Positions 53,101 through 62,300 of a stretch of DNA of 64,000 bases are shown here, in pieces. Position 1 is the first letter of the stretch, and every line of letters begins with the position of its first letter. This stretch comes from a virus, in the IMG/VR virus record IMGVR_UViG_3300021963_000081, positions 1 through 64,000 of that record; one strand, given 5' to 3'. The notes under the pieces are model-generated. The model did no database searches and was not told where the DNA came from. It was given only the letters and a program-made list of their open reading frames with translations. A program made the position numbers and the translations under genes.

Positions 53101-55266
53101 ATGCCAAAAAGTTCCGATTTAAGTAAAAGCTGGCTGGGCGGAAGTTCTCGTGGAACACAAACGTTTAATGCGCCTTCGTCTCTAACGATTCCATACGGTC
53201 GTTACATTGGTAACGTCACAGGTCGTGGTGGATCTGGCAATGCACCAACAGCTTCTGCGTGGACGATCAACTATAATACAAATTATAACGTAGCATATCC
53301 GATTGCGAATCAACCAGAGGCAGCGAGACCACCAACTGCTTGGACGATTAATTATAATACTAACTATAATGTTGCATACCCAGAAGCTGCACGTCCAGTA
53401 ACTGCTTGGACGATCAATTACAATACGAATTACAACGTCGCTTATCCATTAGCGAATCAGCCAGAAGCCGCTAGACCAGCGACTGCTTGGACAATTAATT
53501 ATAATACTAACTATAACGTTGCTTACCCAATCGCCAATAGACCAGAAGCGGCTAGACCAGCAACAACATGGTCAGTGAACTACAACGTTGCTTATCCGAT
53601 TGCGACACAACCAGAAGCGACTCGACCTGTAACCGCATATACTTCTAACTACAACGTTGCATATCCAATTGCTAACCAGCCAGCAAATGCTTGGACGATT
53701 AATTATAATACTAACTACAACGTTGCATATCCAATTGCTAACCAGCCAGCAAATGCTTGGACGATTAATTATAATACTAACTACAACGTTGCATATCCAA
53801 TAGCAAATAGACCAGAAGCTGCACGACCAGCAACAGCGTGGGTGATCAATTACAACACAAACTACAACGTTGCATATCCAATTGCGAATAGACCAGAAGC
53901 CGCAAGACCAGTGACTGCTTGGTCAACTAACTACAACGTCGCATATCCAGTTGCGAATCAGCCAGAAGCCGCAAGACCTGTGACTGCATATTCAACGAAT
54001 TATAATGTCGCGTATCCAGTGGCTAATCAGCCGATTGCCAATCAGCCAGTTGCCAACTATAATCCACCGAACGCTTATTTCTCCAATTACGTGGTGAACG
54101 CTACCGTATACGGTCCGTACGGTTACAACACGTTTTATGATTATGGATACTATGGTCCTGGATGTCCATCAGCGACATACGAAACGTATTATGATCCTTA
54201 TTTTAATTATTATATAACAGTATACACAACTTTTCCATGCACTGGTTCAGGAAATAGCGCAAATTATAACACAAACTATAACACCAACTACAACGTTGCA
54301 TACCCGATTGCCAATCAACCAGCCAATGCATGGGTGATCAATTACAATACTAATTACAACGTTGCATATCCAATCTCGACGCAGCCAGCCAATGCTTGGG
54401 TAATTAATTATAACACCAACTATAACGTTGCGTATCCGATTGCCAATCAGCCAGAAGCAGCAAGACCTGTTACTGCATGGGTAATTAATTACAATACCAA
54501 TTATAATGTCGCGTACCCAATTGCGACCCAACCAGAAGCTGCTCGTCCCGTTACAGCATGGTCAACAAATTATAACGTTGCGTACCCAATCGCCAATAGA
54601 CCAGAAGCAGCTCGACCAGTCACTGCTTGGTCAACTAACTACAACGTTGCTTATCCGCTCGCAAATCAACCAGCGACTGCATGGACTATCAACTATAATA
54701 CAAATTATAACGTAGCATACCCAGAAGCAAATCGTCCTGTTAATGCTTGGACAATTAACTACAATACCAATTACAACGTCGCTTATCCATTAGCGAATCA
54801 GCCAGAAGCCGCTAGACCTGCTACCGCATGGACCATCAATTATAATTCAAACTATAACGTGGCGTACCCAATCGCAACACAACCAGAAGCAGCAAGACCT
54901 GCTACCACTTGGACTATCAACTACAATACAGTATATCCAATCGCCACGCAGCCAGAAGCTGCCAGACCACCAACTGCTTGGACCATCAATTATAACACCA
55001 ATTACAACGTTGCTTACCCAATTGCCAATCAACCAGAAGCAGCAAGACCAGTGACAACATATTCTCCAGGAAACACTGGATCGCCAACCAATGTTCTTGG
55101 TGTCACTTTCCCAGGTGGACCAATTGATCTCTCAGGCTTTGCTGGTCCTCCAGGAACTGCTCCTACTGTTGGTCCAACACAAGTAAGTTATTACAGTTAT
55201 CCTGACGGCGCAAATTATCCTGTTTCTGTTCCTCCAGGTGGACAAATAGTTGTAACACTCGCATAA
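53101..55266 (+). CDS. YNTNYNVAYP-repeat structural protein B
   Basis: A 721-residue paralogue of the preceding protein. The N-terminal 50 residues (SWLGGSSRGTQTFNAPSSLTI, GRGGSGNAPT) and the last 70 (GSPTNVLGVTFPGGPIDLSGF, PVSVPPGGQIVV) match. Repeats of NYNTNYNVAYPIANQPEAARP type fill the rest, split by a Tyr-rich insert (54061-54255, about residues 321-385; YGPYGYNTFYDYGYYGPG) unrelated to the insert of protein A. A perfect 66-bp tandem duplication lies within it. ATG 53101 was chosen because MPKSSDLSKSW aligns with the start of protein A; an ATG at 53077 is possible. Confidence 0.7.
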   Translation: MPKSSDLSKSWLGGSSRGTQTFNAPSSLTIPYGRYIGNVTGRGGSGNAPTASAWTINYNTNYNVAYPIANQPEAARPPTAWTINYNTNYNVAYPEAARPVTAWTINYNTNYNVAYPLANQPEAARPATAWTINYNTNYNVAYPIANRPEAARPATTWSVNYNVAYPIATQPEATRPVTAYTSNYNVAYPIANQPANAWTINYNTNYNVAYPIANQPANAWTINYNTNYNVAYPIANRPEAARPATAWVINYNTNYNVAYPIANRPEAARPVTAWSTNYNVAYPVANQPEAARPVTAYSTNYNVAYPVANQPIANQPVANYNPPNAYFSNYVVNATVYGPYGYNTFYDYGYYGPGCPSATYETYYDPYFNYYITVYTTFPCTGSGNSANYNTNYNTNYNVAYPIANQPANAWVINYNTNYNVAYPISTQPANAWVINYNTNYNVAYPIANQPEAARPVTAWVINYNTNYNVAYPIATQPEAARPVTAWSTNYNVAYPIANRPEAARPVTAWSTNYNVAYPLANQPATAWTINYNTNYNVAYPEANRPVNAWTINYNTNYNVAYPLANQPEAARPATAWTINYNSNYNVAYPIATQPEAARPATTWTINYNTVYPIATQPEAARPPTAWTINYNTNYNVAYPIANQPEAARPVTTYSPGNTGSPTNVLGVTFPGGPIDLSGFAGPPGTAPTVGPTQVSYYSYPDGANYPVSVPPGGQIVVTLA
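53647..53778 (+). repeat. Perfect 66-bp tandem duplication
   Basis: 53647-53712 and 53713-53778 are identical and in frame (22 codons, NYNVAYPIANQPANAWTINYNT), and a third copy starts for about 22 bases. Elsewhere the same peptide repeats use different synonymous codons, so this copy is recent. Confidence 0.9.
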
Positions 55267-55269
55267 ATA
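55262..55269 (+). promoter_or_regulatory. Candidate late promoter (CATAAATA)
   Basis: CATAAATA at 55262-55269 spans the stop of protein B and lies 47 bases before the oxygenase start. It is followed by a TATAATATAA stretch that could also act as a -10 box. Confidence 0.45.
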
Positions 55270-55316
55270 GTTTATAATATAATTTTGTTTTCGCAATAAC
55301 ATTTGAGGTGGTCATT

Positions 55317-55919
55317 ATGCCGTATCCTATTCCTCAGTATAACAAAATGCTGAATGAGTTCTGTGTTGCCAATGGAGCATTCACAGAAGAAGAAGTTGAT
55401 AAAATTGTTGATTTAGAAGATTTGCAAAAGTTTCAGCGCGGAGGAATTGGCGGAACTGGCGGTCCTGGGTCGGTCGACAAAAAAGTCCGCGACAGTGATG
55501 TGCAGTGGATAATGCACGACCAACATTCAGATTGGTTATTCCAAAAATTTGCTTATCTGACCTCAATGGTCAATTACGATCACTTCATGTATAATATTGA
55601 CGGTTTTGATAATTTTCAATACACTGTTTATCGCGCAAAAACAAAACAACATTATGATTGGCATATGGATGCTGGTGGACCATGGACACCGTATGTCAGA
55701 AAACTCAGTGCAGTAATTATTCTTTCAGATCCAGATGATTATGAAGGTGGAGAATTCCAGTGTGTTCTTAATGGTCAAGTAGAAAATCTAATGACAGTTA
55801 AGCCACCTCGTGGTGACGCAATCTTTTTCCCAGCTTGGATGCCCCATAGAGTAACACCAGTAACAAAAGGTGTTCGCAAATCATTGGTCTCTTGGGTGAT
55901 GGGTAAAAGAGAAAAATAA
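55317..55919 (+). CDS. Prolyl-4-hydroxylase-type 2OG-Fe(II) oxygenase
   Basis: A 200-residue dioxygenase of the P4Hc/PKHD type. The iron ligands are His116 and Asp118 (HYDWHMDAGG) and His177 (PAWMPHRVTP), and Arg187/Lys188 (GVRKSL) is in place to bind 2-oxoglutarate. LSDPDDYEGGEFQ and RGDAIFFPA are typical of the family. It hydroxylates prolines or other residues in proteins, or small molecules. Neighbours are two proline-containing repeat proteins upstream and a GT60-type transferase and a collagen-like fibre downstream, so fibre proline is a candidate substrate. GAGGTGG precedes ATG 55317. Confidence 0.85.
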   Translation: MPYPIPQYNKMLNEFCVANGAFTEEEVDKIVDLEDLQKFQRGGIGGTGGPGSVDKKVRDSDVQWIMHDQHSDWLFQKFAYLTSMVNYDHFMYNIDGFDNFQYTVYRAKTKQHYDWHMDAGGPWTPYVRKLSAVIILSDPDDYEGGEFQCVLNGQVENLMTVKPPRGDAIFFPAWMPHRVTPVTKGVRKSLVSWVMGKREK

Positions 55920-55931
55920 TTGGTTATTAAT

Positions 55932-56675
55932 ATGAATTTTAAAAAATTGGTGAAGTTCTGGGGTAATGATATCATTGAGTTTTATACAACACCAGATTTA
56001 ATTGAGGTCATTCCTGAACCGAGATCAGCAGTCAAAAATCTTCCAGAATGGTTTAAAGATTTAAGTCCTGCTTATGGGGCTGCAGATAATCAAAGAGATC
56101 AATTTGGCAATAAAAATATGACGGCAAAAAAGTGTTTGCCAATGCTAGATGCAATGTCTCTTGGATACACAATTCCCCTTGCAGCAGACCTTCATATCAT
56201 GAGCAACCACGATAATACTCAAATACATGTAACCAATCCTCCAGGATTAAAAGTTTGCGAGTTTCATGATGCAATGCAACTTGGTGGAAATAATAAACTC
56301 GGATTTAAACATGGAAACGCATTAAAATTTATAAATTATTGGCATATAAAGACAGCACCAGGTTGGTCTATTCTATTCACACCTCCATTCAATCATTTTG
56401 CACAACCATTTACTTGTTTAAGTGGATTTGTTGACACTGACGTTTATAGCAACGTTGTGAATTTTCCTGCTGTATTGAACATCTATGATGCAGATATACA
56501 TATACCTGCAGGCACTCCTATGGTCACAGCAATACCTGTAAAAAGAAATTCTTTTCCGAAAAAACCGCCTATTCGTAAGATGACGAAAAAAGAAGCCATG
56601 GAATTGCAAAAATTGCGAAGACGACAAGATACTAGAACTCATCACTATACCTATGAGTTGAGAAAGAGGGATTAA
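55932..56675 (+). CDS. Phage-type protein of unknown function (DUF6065-like)
   Basis: A 247-residue protein. EVIPEPRSAVKNLPEWFKDLSP, ARTK-like basic spots and KTAPGWSILFTPPFNHF, FPAVLNIYDADIHIPAGTPMVTAIPV show a beta-rich, jelly-roll-like pattern that I associate with a phage DUF (DUF6065). The next gene shares the overall layout. No catalytic motif is seen. The Arg/Lys-rich C-terminal 50 residues look disordered. ATG 55932 was chosen because no ribosome site supports the in-frame TTG at 55920. Confidence 0.6.
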   Translation: MNFKKLVKFWGNDIIEFYTTPDLIEVIPEPRSAVKNLPEWFKDLSPAYGAADNQRDQFGNKNMTAKKCLPMLDAMSLGYTIPLAADLHIMSNHDNTQIHVTNPPGLKVCEFHDAMQLGGNNKLGFKHGNALKFINYWHIKTAPGWSILFTPPFNHFAQPFTCLSGFVDTDVYSNVVNFPAVLNIYDADIHIPAGTPMVTAIPVKRNSFPKKPPIRKMTKKEAMELQKLRRRQDTRTHHYTYELRKRD

Positions 56676-56677
56676 TC

Positions 56678-57418
56678 ATGTTTAATTGGTTTAAGAAAGA
56701 TGATATTGATTTTAAATTTCTTGATGTTGCAGAAGGAATTGTATATCCACATTATCCACCAGTATTAGCAAAAGATATCAAGCCTCTTAAAGAATTTCAA
56801 GAAAACAAATATGGAGAATATAAATTTCCTGGTTGTCCAGGAATGCATGATTATGCTCGTTTAGGTTATATTATTCCTGCATGGAGCAATATTCATATCA
56901 AAGCAAACAAAGCTGGATTTATGGGAGTTGTAGGTTCTGTTGGTGAAGACAATCAAAAAAGGGGCACACAACTAAAACAACCCCAAAATATGGATACTGC
57001 TATTACAGATGGTCTTTTTGAAATCAATGGTGGAGTTAAATATAGTGTCTTAAATTTTCCTGGTCCATGGAAAATTAATTCTAATAAAAACGTCTCTTGT
57101 TTGTTGCTCCCTGCATACTTCCATAGCAATTTTCTAGACGATTTATATGTGTATCCAGGAATAGTAGACTATAAAGGATTTGGTACAGTAAATTTCATTT
57201 GCGCCCCAAAACGTCCATGTGAAATAGAAATTAAGGCTGGTGACCCTCTTTTGCATGTCATTCCATTTATAACAAATAAAGACATTGTTGCTTCTTATGG
57301 TCCTGCGACAAGAGAAGAAAATGATTACAATAAGATATTAAAGTGGTTTCATGAAAAGAATTTCTACAGAAAGTATTACATGATCCGTAAAAAATTTAAA
57401 CTGGTAAAAGATGTATGA
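56678..57418 (+). CDS. Paralogue of the 55932 protein, function unknown
   Basis: A 246-residue protein with the same overall plan: an N-terminal GCPGMHDYARLGYIIPAWSNIHIK, central FPGPWKINSNKNVSCLLLPAYFHSNF and C-terminal IEIKAGDPLLHVIPFI, aligning in order with the upstream protein (MLDAMSLGYTIPLAADLHIM, APGWSILFTPPFNHF, IHIPAGTPMVTAIPV). Identity is low by eye. Both may share a sugar- or cofactor-binding jelly roll, which is inference. Its stop overlaps the glycosyltransferase start. Confidence 0.6.
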   Translation: MFNWFKKDDIDFKFLDVAEGIVYPHYPPVLAKDIKPLKEFQENKYGEYKFPGCPGMHDYARLGYIIPAWSNIHIKANKAGFMGVVGSVGEDNQKRGTQLKQPQNMDTAITDGLFEINGGVKYSVLNFPGPWKINSNKNVSCLLLPAYFHSNFLDDLYVYPGIVDYKGFGTVNFICAPKRPCEIEIKAGDPLLHVIPFITNKDIVASYGPATREENDYNKILKWFHEKNFYRKYYMIRKKFKLVKDV

Positions 57419-58368
57419 AAAAGATATTTGTAAACGTTTGCTCATATAGAGATAAACTTCTATTGCCTACAATCGAAAGTCTGATTGAAAATGAGTCAGG
57501 CAGAAATGAGATTGTCTATGGTGTTTTTGAGCAAACATCTCTTGCAGATAGTTTACAAACCAAAGCACCAGATCTGGTAAAAAAGACAAACATTCGATAT
57601 AAAAGAATTGATCCAGAATTTTCTGATGGTGTTGTTTGGGCGCGTTCTATTAATTCAATGCAGATCTATGAAGAAGAGTTTCAGTATCAAATCGACTCTC
57701 ACATGCTCTTTGATAAGGGGTGGGATCATTATCTAATTCTAGATTATTTGCATGCGTGTAAAGTTGCAGGACATGATCGAGTTCTTCTAACATGTGGAAC
57801 TAAAAACTTTGATCTTGATGGTGATCGAATTACCAAGCATACATTGACCGATGACATCTCAGTGAATCTTGGATATTATCAGTTTGATAAAAACATGAGA
57901 CTACACGCTCATGGTCCATGGGTTCCTGCTCGAGATGTAGTAAGTCCCTCTCGCCATATCTGCGCTGGTAACTTCTTTGCTCCAGCAAAATGGGTGAAGG
58001 AAGTTGGGTATAATACAAATATCTTCTTCGAAGGCGAAGAACAGATGTTTGCTCTTACTTCCTTCCTCAAGGGGTATAGCATTTATCATATGAGACGCGC
58101 GAAGGTTTATCATTATCTTCGTTCTGCGAATCACGAGACTAAACAGACCGTCAATCCAGTGGTCGATGCAAGACGATTGGATATGAATAAGAAACGATCT
58201 GAGAAAGAACTCAGTAACTTTATCTATTCTGTCGACGAAGCCAAGCTGGAAGAGTTTCGAAAACACACGGGAGTCGATTATATAAATAGGAAATTAGAGG
58301 AACGCGCAATTTCTCGCCATATTAAACCAGACGTAGAGATCGATTGGGAAATCCCGAATAAAGAGTAA
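57415..58368 (+). CDS. GT60-type GlcNAc-transferase (Skp1 GnT-like)
   Basis: A 317-residue GT-A enzyme. The features of the Skp1 GlcNAc-transferase family are present in order: FVNVCSYRDKLLLPTIESL at the start, VVWARSINSMQIYEEEFQYQIDSHMLFDKGWD near residue 77 with the DSH metal site, ICAGNFFAPAKWVKEVGY near residue 182, and FEGEEQMFALTSFLKGY then YHYLR. In Dictyostelium this family adds GlcNAc to hydroxyproline made by a prolyl-4-hydroxylase. A hydroxylase-type gene lies two genes upstream. The target here is unknown. Confidence 0.8.
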   Translation: MKKIFVNVCSYRDKLLLPTIESLIENESGRNEIVYGVFEQTSLADSLQTKAPDLVKKTNIRYKRIDPEFSDGVVWARSINSMQIYEEEFQYQIDSHMLFDKGWDHYLILDYLHACKVAGHDRVLLTCGTKNFDLDGDRITKHTLTDDISVNLGYYQFDKNMRLHAHGPWVPARDVVSPSRHICAGNFFAPAKWVKEVGYNTNIFFEGEEQMFALTSFLKGYSIYHMRRAKVYHYLRSANHETKQTVNPVVDARRLDMNKKRSEKELSNFIYSVDEAKLEEFRKHTGVDYINRKLEERAISRHIKPDVEIDWEIPNKE

Positions 58369-58369
58369 A

Positions 58370-58927
58370 ATGGCATCTAATACAAAAATATCTTTTTCAA
58401 AATATACTAAAGGTGTTGGTTGCCCGAACGAAGGGTGTCTAATTCCTCTGAGTGGAACTTCTGGTTTGTGGCAGCATTTTCCTTCAAATACAAACCATTT
58501 ATTTCTCGTTATCAATGGTAATATAAGAACAGAGTACCAAGATGGTGCAGTTCAAACGCACACCAATCCATACTCAAATACATGGAGTTCTTATGTCGAT
58601 CCATGGATCTATGATAAACCTGTGCAGGCTTATACGCGCTCCGATGATGATATCTTTGTAAGAGTTTCTCTAATTAATACGACCTTTTCTCAGATTACCT
58701 TTAGTGCTGCGAAGATCGTTAACGAAGAAATCACAAAAACGACTAACAAACGATCCTTTTTGTATGTTTGTGGATCAGAGTTTTCCTACAAAAAAGATAA
58801 CGTCGAAATCACTCCTGAAACTTCTGGAATGAGTTTTGGGTATGGTCAAATGGCTGGGAACACCATAACACATTCGATTACCGCCAACTCCAGCCCAGTA
58901 ACAGTGATCTTTATCGAAGAGAATTAG
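58370..58927 (+). CDS. Hypothetical protein of the fibre region
   Basis: A 185-residue beta-rich protein with GCPNEGCLIPLSGTSGLWQHFPSNTNH near the start and Thr/Ser/Asn-rich strands at the end (MAGNTITHSITANSSPVTVIF). Nothing recognised. It starts one base after the GT60 stop. A fibre-associated or assembly role is possible from position only. Confidence 0.5.
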   Translation: MASNTKISFSKYTKGVGCPNEGCLIPLSGTSGLWQHFPSNTNHLFLVINGNIRTEYQDGAVQTHTNPYSNTWSSYVDPWIYDKPVQAYTRSDDDIFVRVSLINTTFSQITFSAAKIVNEEITKTTNKRSFLYVCGSEFSYKKDNVEITPETSGMSFGYGQMAGNTITHSITANSSPVTVIFIEEN

Positions 58928-58965
58928 TATTAAATATTACTCTGCTCTGGTGTGGATTTCTATTT

Positions 58966-58973
58966 TATAAATA
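58966..58973 (+). promoter_or_regulatory. Candidate late promoter (TATAAATA)
   Basis: TATAAATA at 58966-58973 is the exact T4 late consensus and lies in a 70-base intergenic gap, 24 bases before ATG 58998. It is the best late promoter candidate in the window. Confidence 0.6.
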
Positions 58974-58997
58974 GAGCAATAATAATAGGATATCCCA

Positions 58998-59333
58998 ATG
59001 GCTCAATTTATAGAATTAGACCTGGATCAAGGAACTGATTTCAATTTTGATTTAGACTTGACTCAAGATGACGGATCAGTCATAAACGTGACGAATTACA
59101 CGTTTTCTTCGTCCATACGAAAATCCTTTTATTCATCTGGCGTCACAGCAAATCTAACTGTGACGATACTCGACGCTGCAAATGGGAACGTTTTTCTAAA
59201 CCTCAATGCGGCAACAACCTCGAATATTAAAGCAGGTCGTTATTTGTTTGATGTCAAACAAATCGATAATGCTAATGTCACAACAAGACTTGTTGAGGGC
59301 ATCATCACAGTTAATCCGCAGGTAACTAAATGA
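58998..59333 (+). CDS. Small beta-sandwich fibre-region protein
   Basis: A 111-residue protein. [38 protein letters not shown] and [29 protein letters not shown] resemble the small Ig-like or BppU-N-type domains that anchor phage fibres. A T4-like cyanophage gene of this kind often precedes the fibre. Its stop overlaps the fibre start (ATGA). Confidence 0.6.
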   Translation: MAQFIELDLDQGTDFNFDLDLTQDDGSVINVTNYTFSSSIRKSFYSSGVTANLTVTILDAANGNVFLNLNAATTSNIKAGRYLFDVKQIDNANVTTRLVEGIITVNPQVTK

Positions 59334-62300
59334 CAACAGTTAGAGTTTCGACAGGTCGTGGTTCTCAAGGATTAAGAGGTCCACAGGGTCCACAGGGTCC
59401 ACAAGGACCAACTGGTGCACAAGGTATACAGGGTCAGGCTGGTGGTCCACAAGGTCCTCAGGGCGCTGCTGGTGCAGCAGGTCCTCAGGGTCCTCAGGGT
59501 CCGCAGGGCGCAGCAGGTCCACAAGGACCACAAGGTGCTGGTCCTCAAGGTCCACAAGGACCACAAGGTTCTACTGGTCCTCAAGGACCACAAGGACCAC
59601 AAGGTGCTGGTCCTCAAGGTCCACAAGGACCACAAGGTTCTACTGGTCCTCAAGGACCACAAGGACCACAAGGTGCTGGTCCTCAAGGACCACAAGGACC
59701 ACAAGGACCACAAGGACCACAAGGTGCTGGTCCTCAAGGTCCACAAGGACCACAAGGACCACAAGGACCACAAGGTGCTGGTCCTCAAGGTCCACAGGGT
59801 CCATCTGGTCCACAAGGTCCACAAGGACCAAGTGGTCCAAATGCTGATGCTGCATATGATCAGGCTAATGCTGCTTATAGTCAGGCTAACTCAGCATATA
59901 ATGCTGCGAATAATGCTCAGACATCTGCTAATACAGCAAATACGAATGCATTGAATGCGTATGGTTCAGCTAACTCTTCAGCCAATACAGTAAGAGTTTC
60001 GCAAAATGGATCATCAACTCTAAGTAGTAAGCAATTAAACTTTATTAATACTTCAACGATTACTGTTACAGTAGCCTCTGCTGGTGATGGAACGAATGCG
60101 AATATTTCCTTCACAGCAGTTGGTGGTGCTGCTTATGATCAAGCAAATCTTGCATACACAGCTGCTAACTCTGCTCAGACTGCAGCCAATACTGCTAATA
60201 CTAATGCATTGAATGCTTATGGACAGGCTAATCTATCTTATACAGCTGCTAACTCTGCTCAGACTGCAGCCAATACTGCTAATACGAATGCACTGAATGC
60301 ATACAGTTCAGCCAACCTTGCTTATACGGCTGCTAACTCAGCACAAACTGCAGCAAATACAGCTAATACCAATGCTCTAAACGCTTATGGTGCTGCGAAT
60401 ACTGCTAATACCAATGCACTAAATGCTTATGGGAAAGCAAATAACTCGGCTAATACTGTTTGGGTTTATGCTAATGGATCTTCTATCCTTTCTAACGGCA
60501 ATCTGAATTTTAATAATACTGCAACCATTAATGTTTCTGCATCAGCAAATGGTTCTGGACAATCTAATGTAGAATTTTCTGTTAATGCTAATTCATTTAC
60601 CTTAATTGGGCGTCCAACTTCTGCATTAACTCTTGCATCTAATGTAACTGTTTCGCAAGATATGACAGTTACTGGGAATCTTTTTGTTCAGGGTGATAGC
60701 GTAACATTTAATGTCTCAACACTCAAAGTTGAAGACAATGAAATTATTTTAAACTCTAGTAACACTGGAATTGCTCCTGCTGTTGATGCATTAATTACTG
60801 TAGAAAGAGGAACTTCAACTGATACATATTTAAAATGGAACGAGACAACGGATAAATGGACTTGGAGTGACGATGGAACAACAGCTTATAACTTCAGCAC
60901 CTCACTGAGTGCATATGCTCAAGCGAATTCTGCTTACGGACAAGCAAATCTAGCATACACAGCAGCTAACACTGCTCAAACTTCTTCTAATACAGTTTAT
61001 GCTCAAGCAAATCTAGCATATACCGCCGCAAATTCTGCTCAGACTGCAGCGAATACAGCAAATACGAATGCATTGAATGCATATGGTGCTGCAAACTCTG
61101 CTGCGAATACTGTAAGAGTTTCTTCAAATGGAGGCTCGACGCTTTCTGGCAAGCAACTAAACTTTATCAACACATCAACTATTACTGTTACAGTGGCTTC
61201 TGCTGGTGATGGAACTAATGCAAATATTTCGTTTACAGCAGTAGGTGGTGCTGCTTACGATCAGGCTAATGCTGCTTATGGTCAGGCTAATTTAGCCTAC
61301 ACTCAAGCAAACACTGCTCGATCCGATGCTAATACAACATTCGCTACCATCAACACAACCTTTGGTACGACAAATACAACCTTTGGTACTATTAACACTA
61401 ATTACCAAGCAGCATATTCTCAAGCAAATCTAGCGGCTAACACTGTTGCTGTTTATGCCAATGGTACATTGACTTATGCTAACTCTAACGTAAACTTTAA
61501 CAACACTGCAACAGTCAACGTTTCCACATCAGCAAATACAACTAATAAGTTTACTAACGTTGCATTCAGTGTAAATGTTTCTTCCAGTGACTGGGCAAGT
61601 TCTGCTAATGGTGTTGCGCAATCGGCTTATGCTAAAGCAAATTCTGCTGCAAATAATGTTGCAATTTTTGCTAATGGTACAGTTGTTCTATCAAATGCTA
61701 ATGTAAACTTTAACAATACTGCAACTATTAACGTTGCTGCAACTGCTAATGGTACTGGACAAGTTAACGTAGCATTTTCGATGAACACTTCTTCAATTAG
61801 CGCAGGTCCTTCTGGTCCATCTGGTCCATCTGGTCCACAAGGACCAACTGGCGACACTGGACCTCAAGGTCCACAAGGTCCTCAAGGTGTTGCTGGACCA
61901 CAAGGATCTACTGGTCCTCAAGGACCACAAGGTCCACAAGGTCCGCAAGGTATTGTTGGTCCTCAAGGTCCTCAAGGTCCACAAGGTGCTGGTCCACAAG
62001 GACCACAAGGTCCGCAAGGTATTGTTGGTCCTCAAGGTCCTCAAGGTCCACAAGGTGCTGGTCCACAAGGACCACAAGGTCCGCAAGGTGTCACTGGTGC
62101 ACAAGGTCCACAAGGACCACAAGGACCATCTGGTGCACAAGGTGATGCATCAAATGTTGCAGGTCCACAAGGACCACAAGGACCACAAGGACCGCAGGGA
62201 AATTCAGTTACTGGTCCACAAGGTCCACAGGGACCACAAGGTCCACTTGGCAGTTTAGGTCCTCAAGGTCCTCAGGGTTCAATTGGTCCACAGGGTCCGA

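Noticed and set aside
53254-55056. CRISPR-like appearance of the tandem repeats
   Set aside because: Repeats are in frame, translate to a conserved peptide, have no unique spacers of fixed size and no cas genes nearby.
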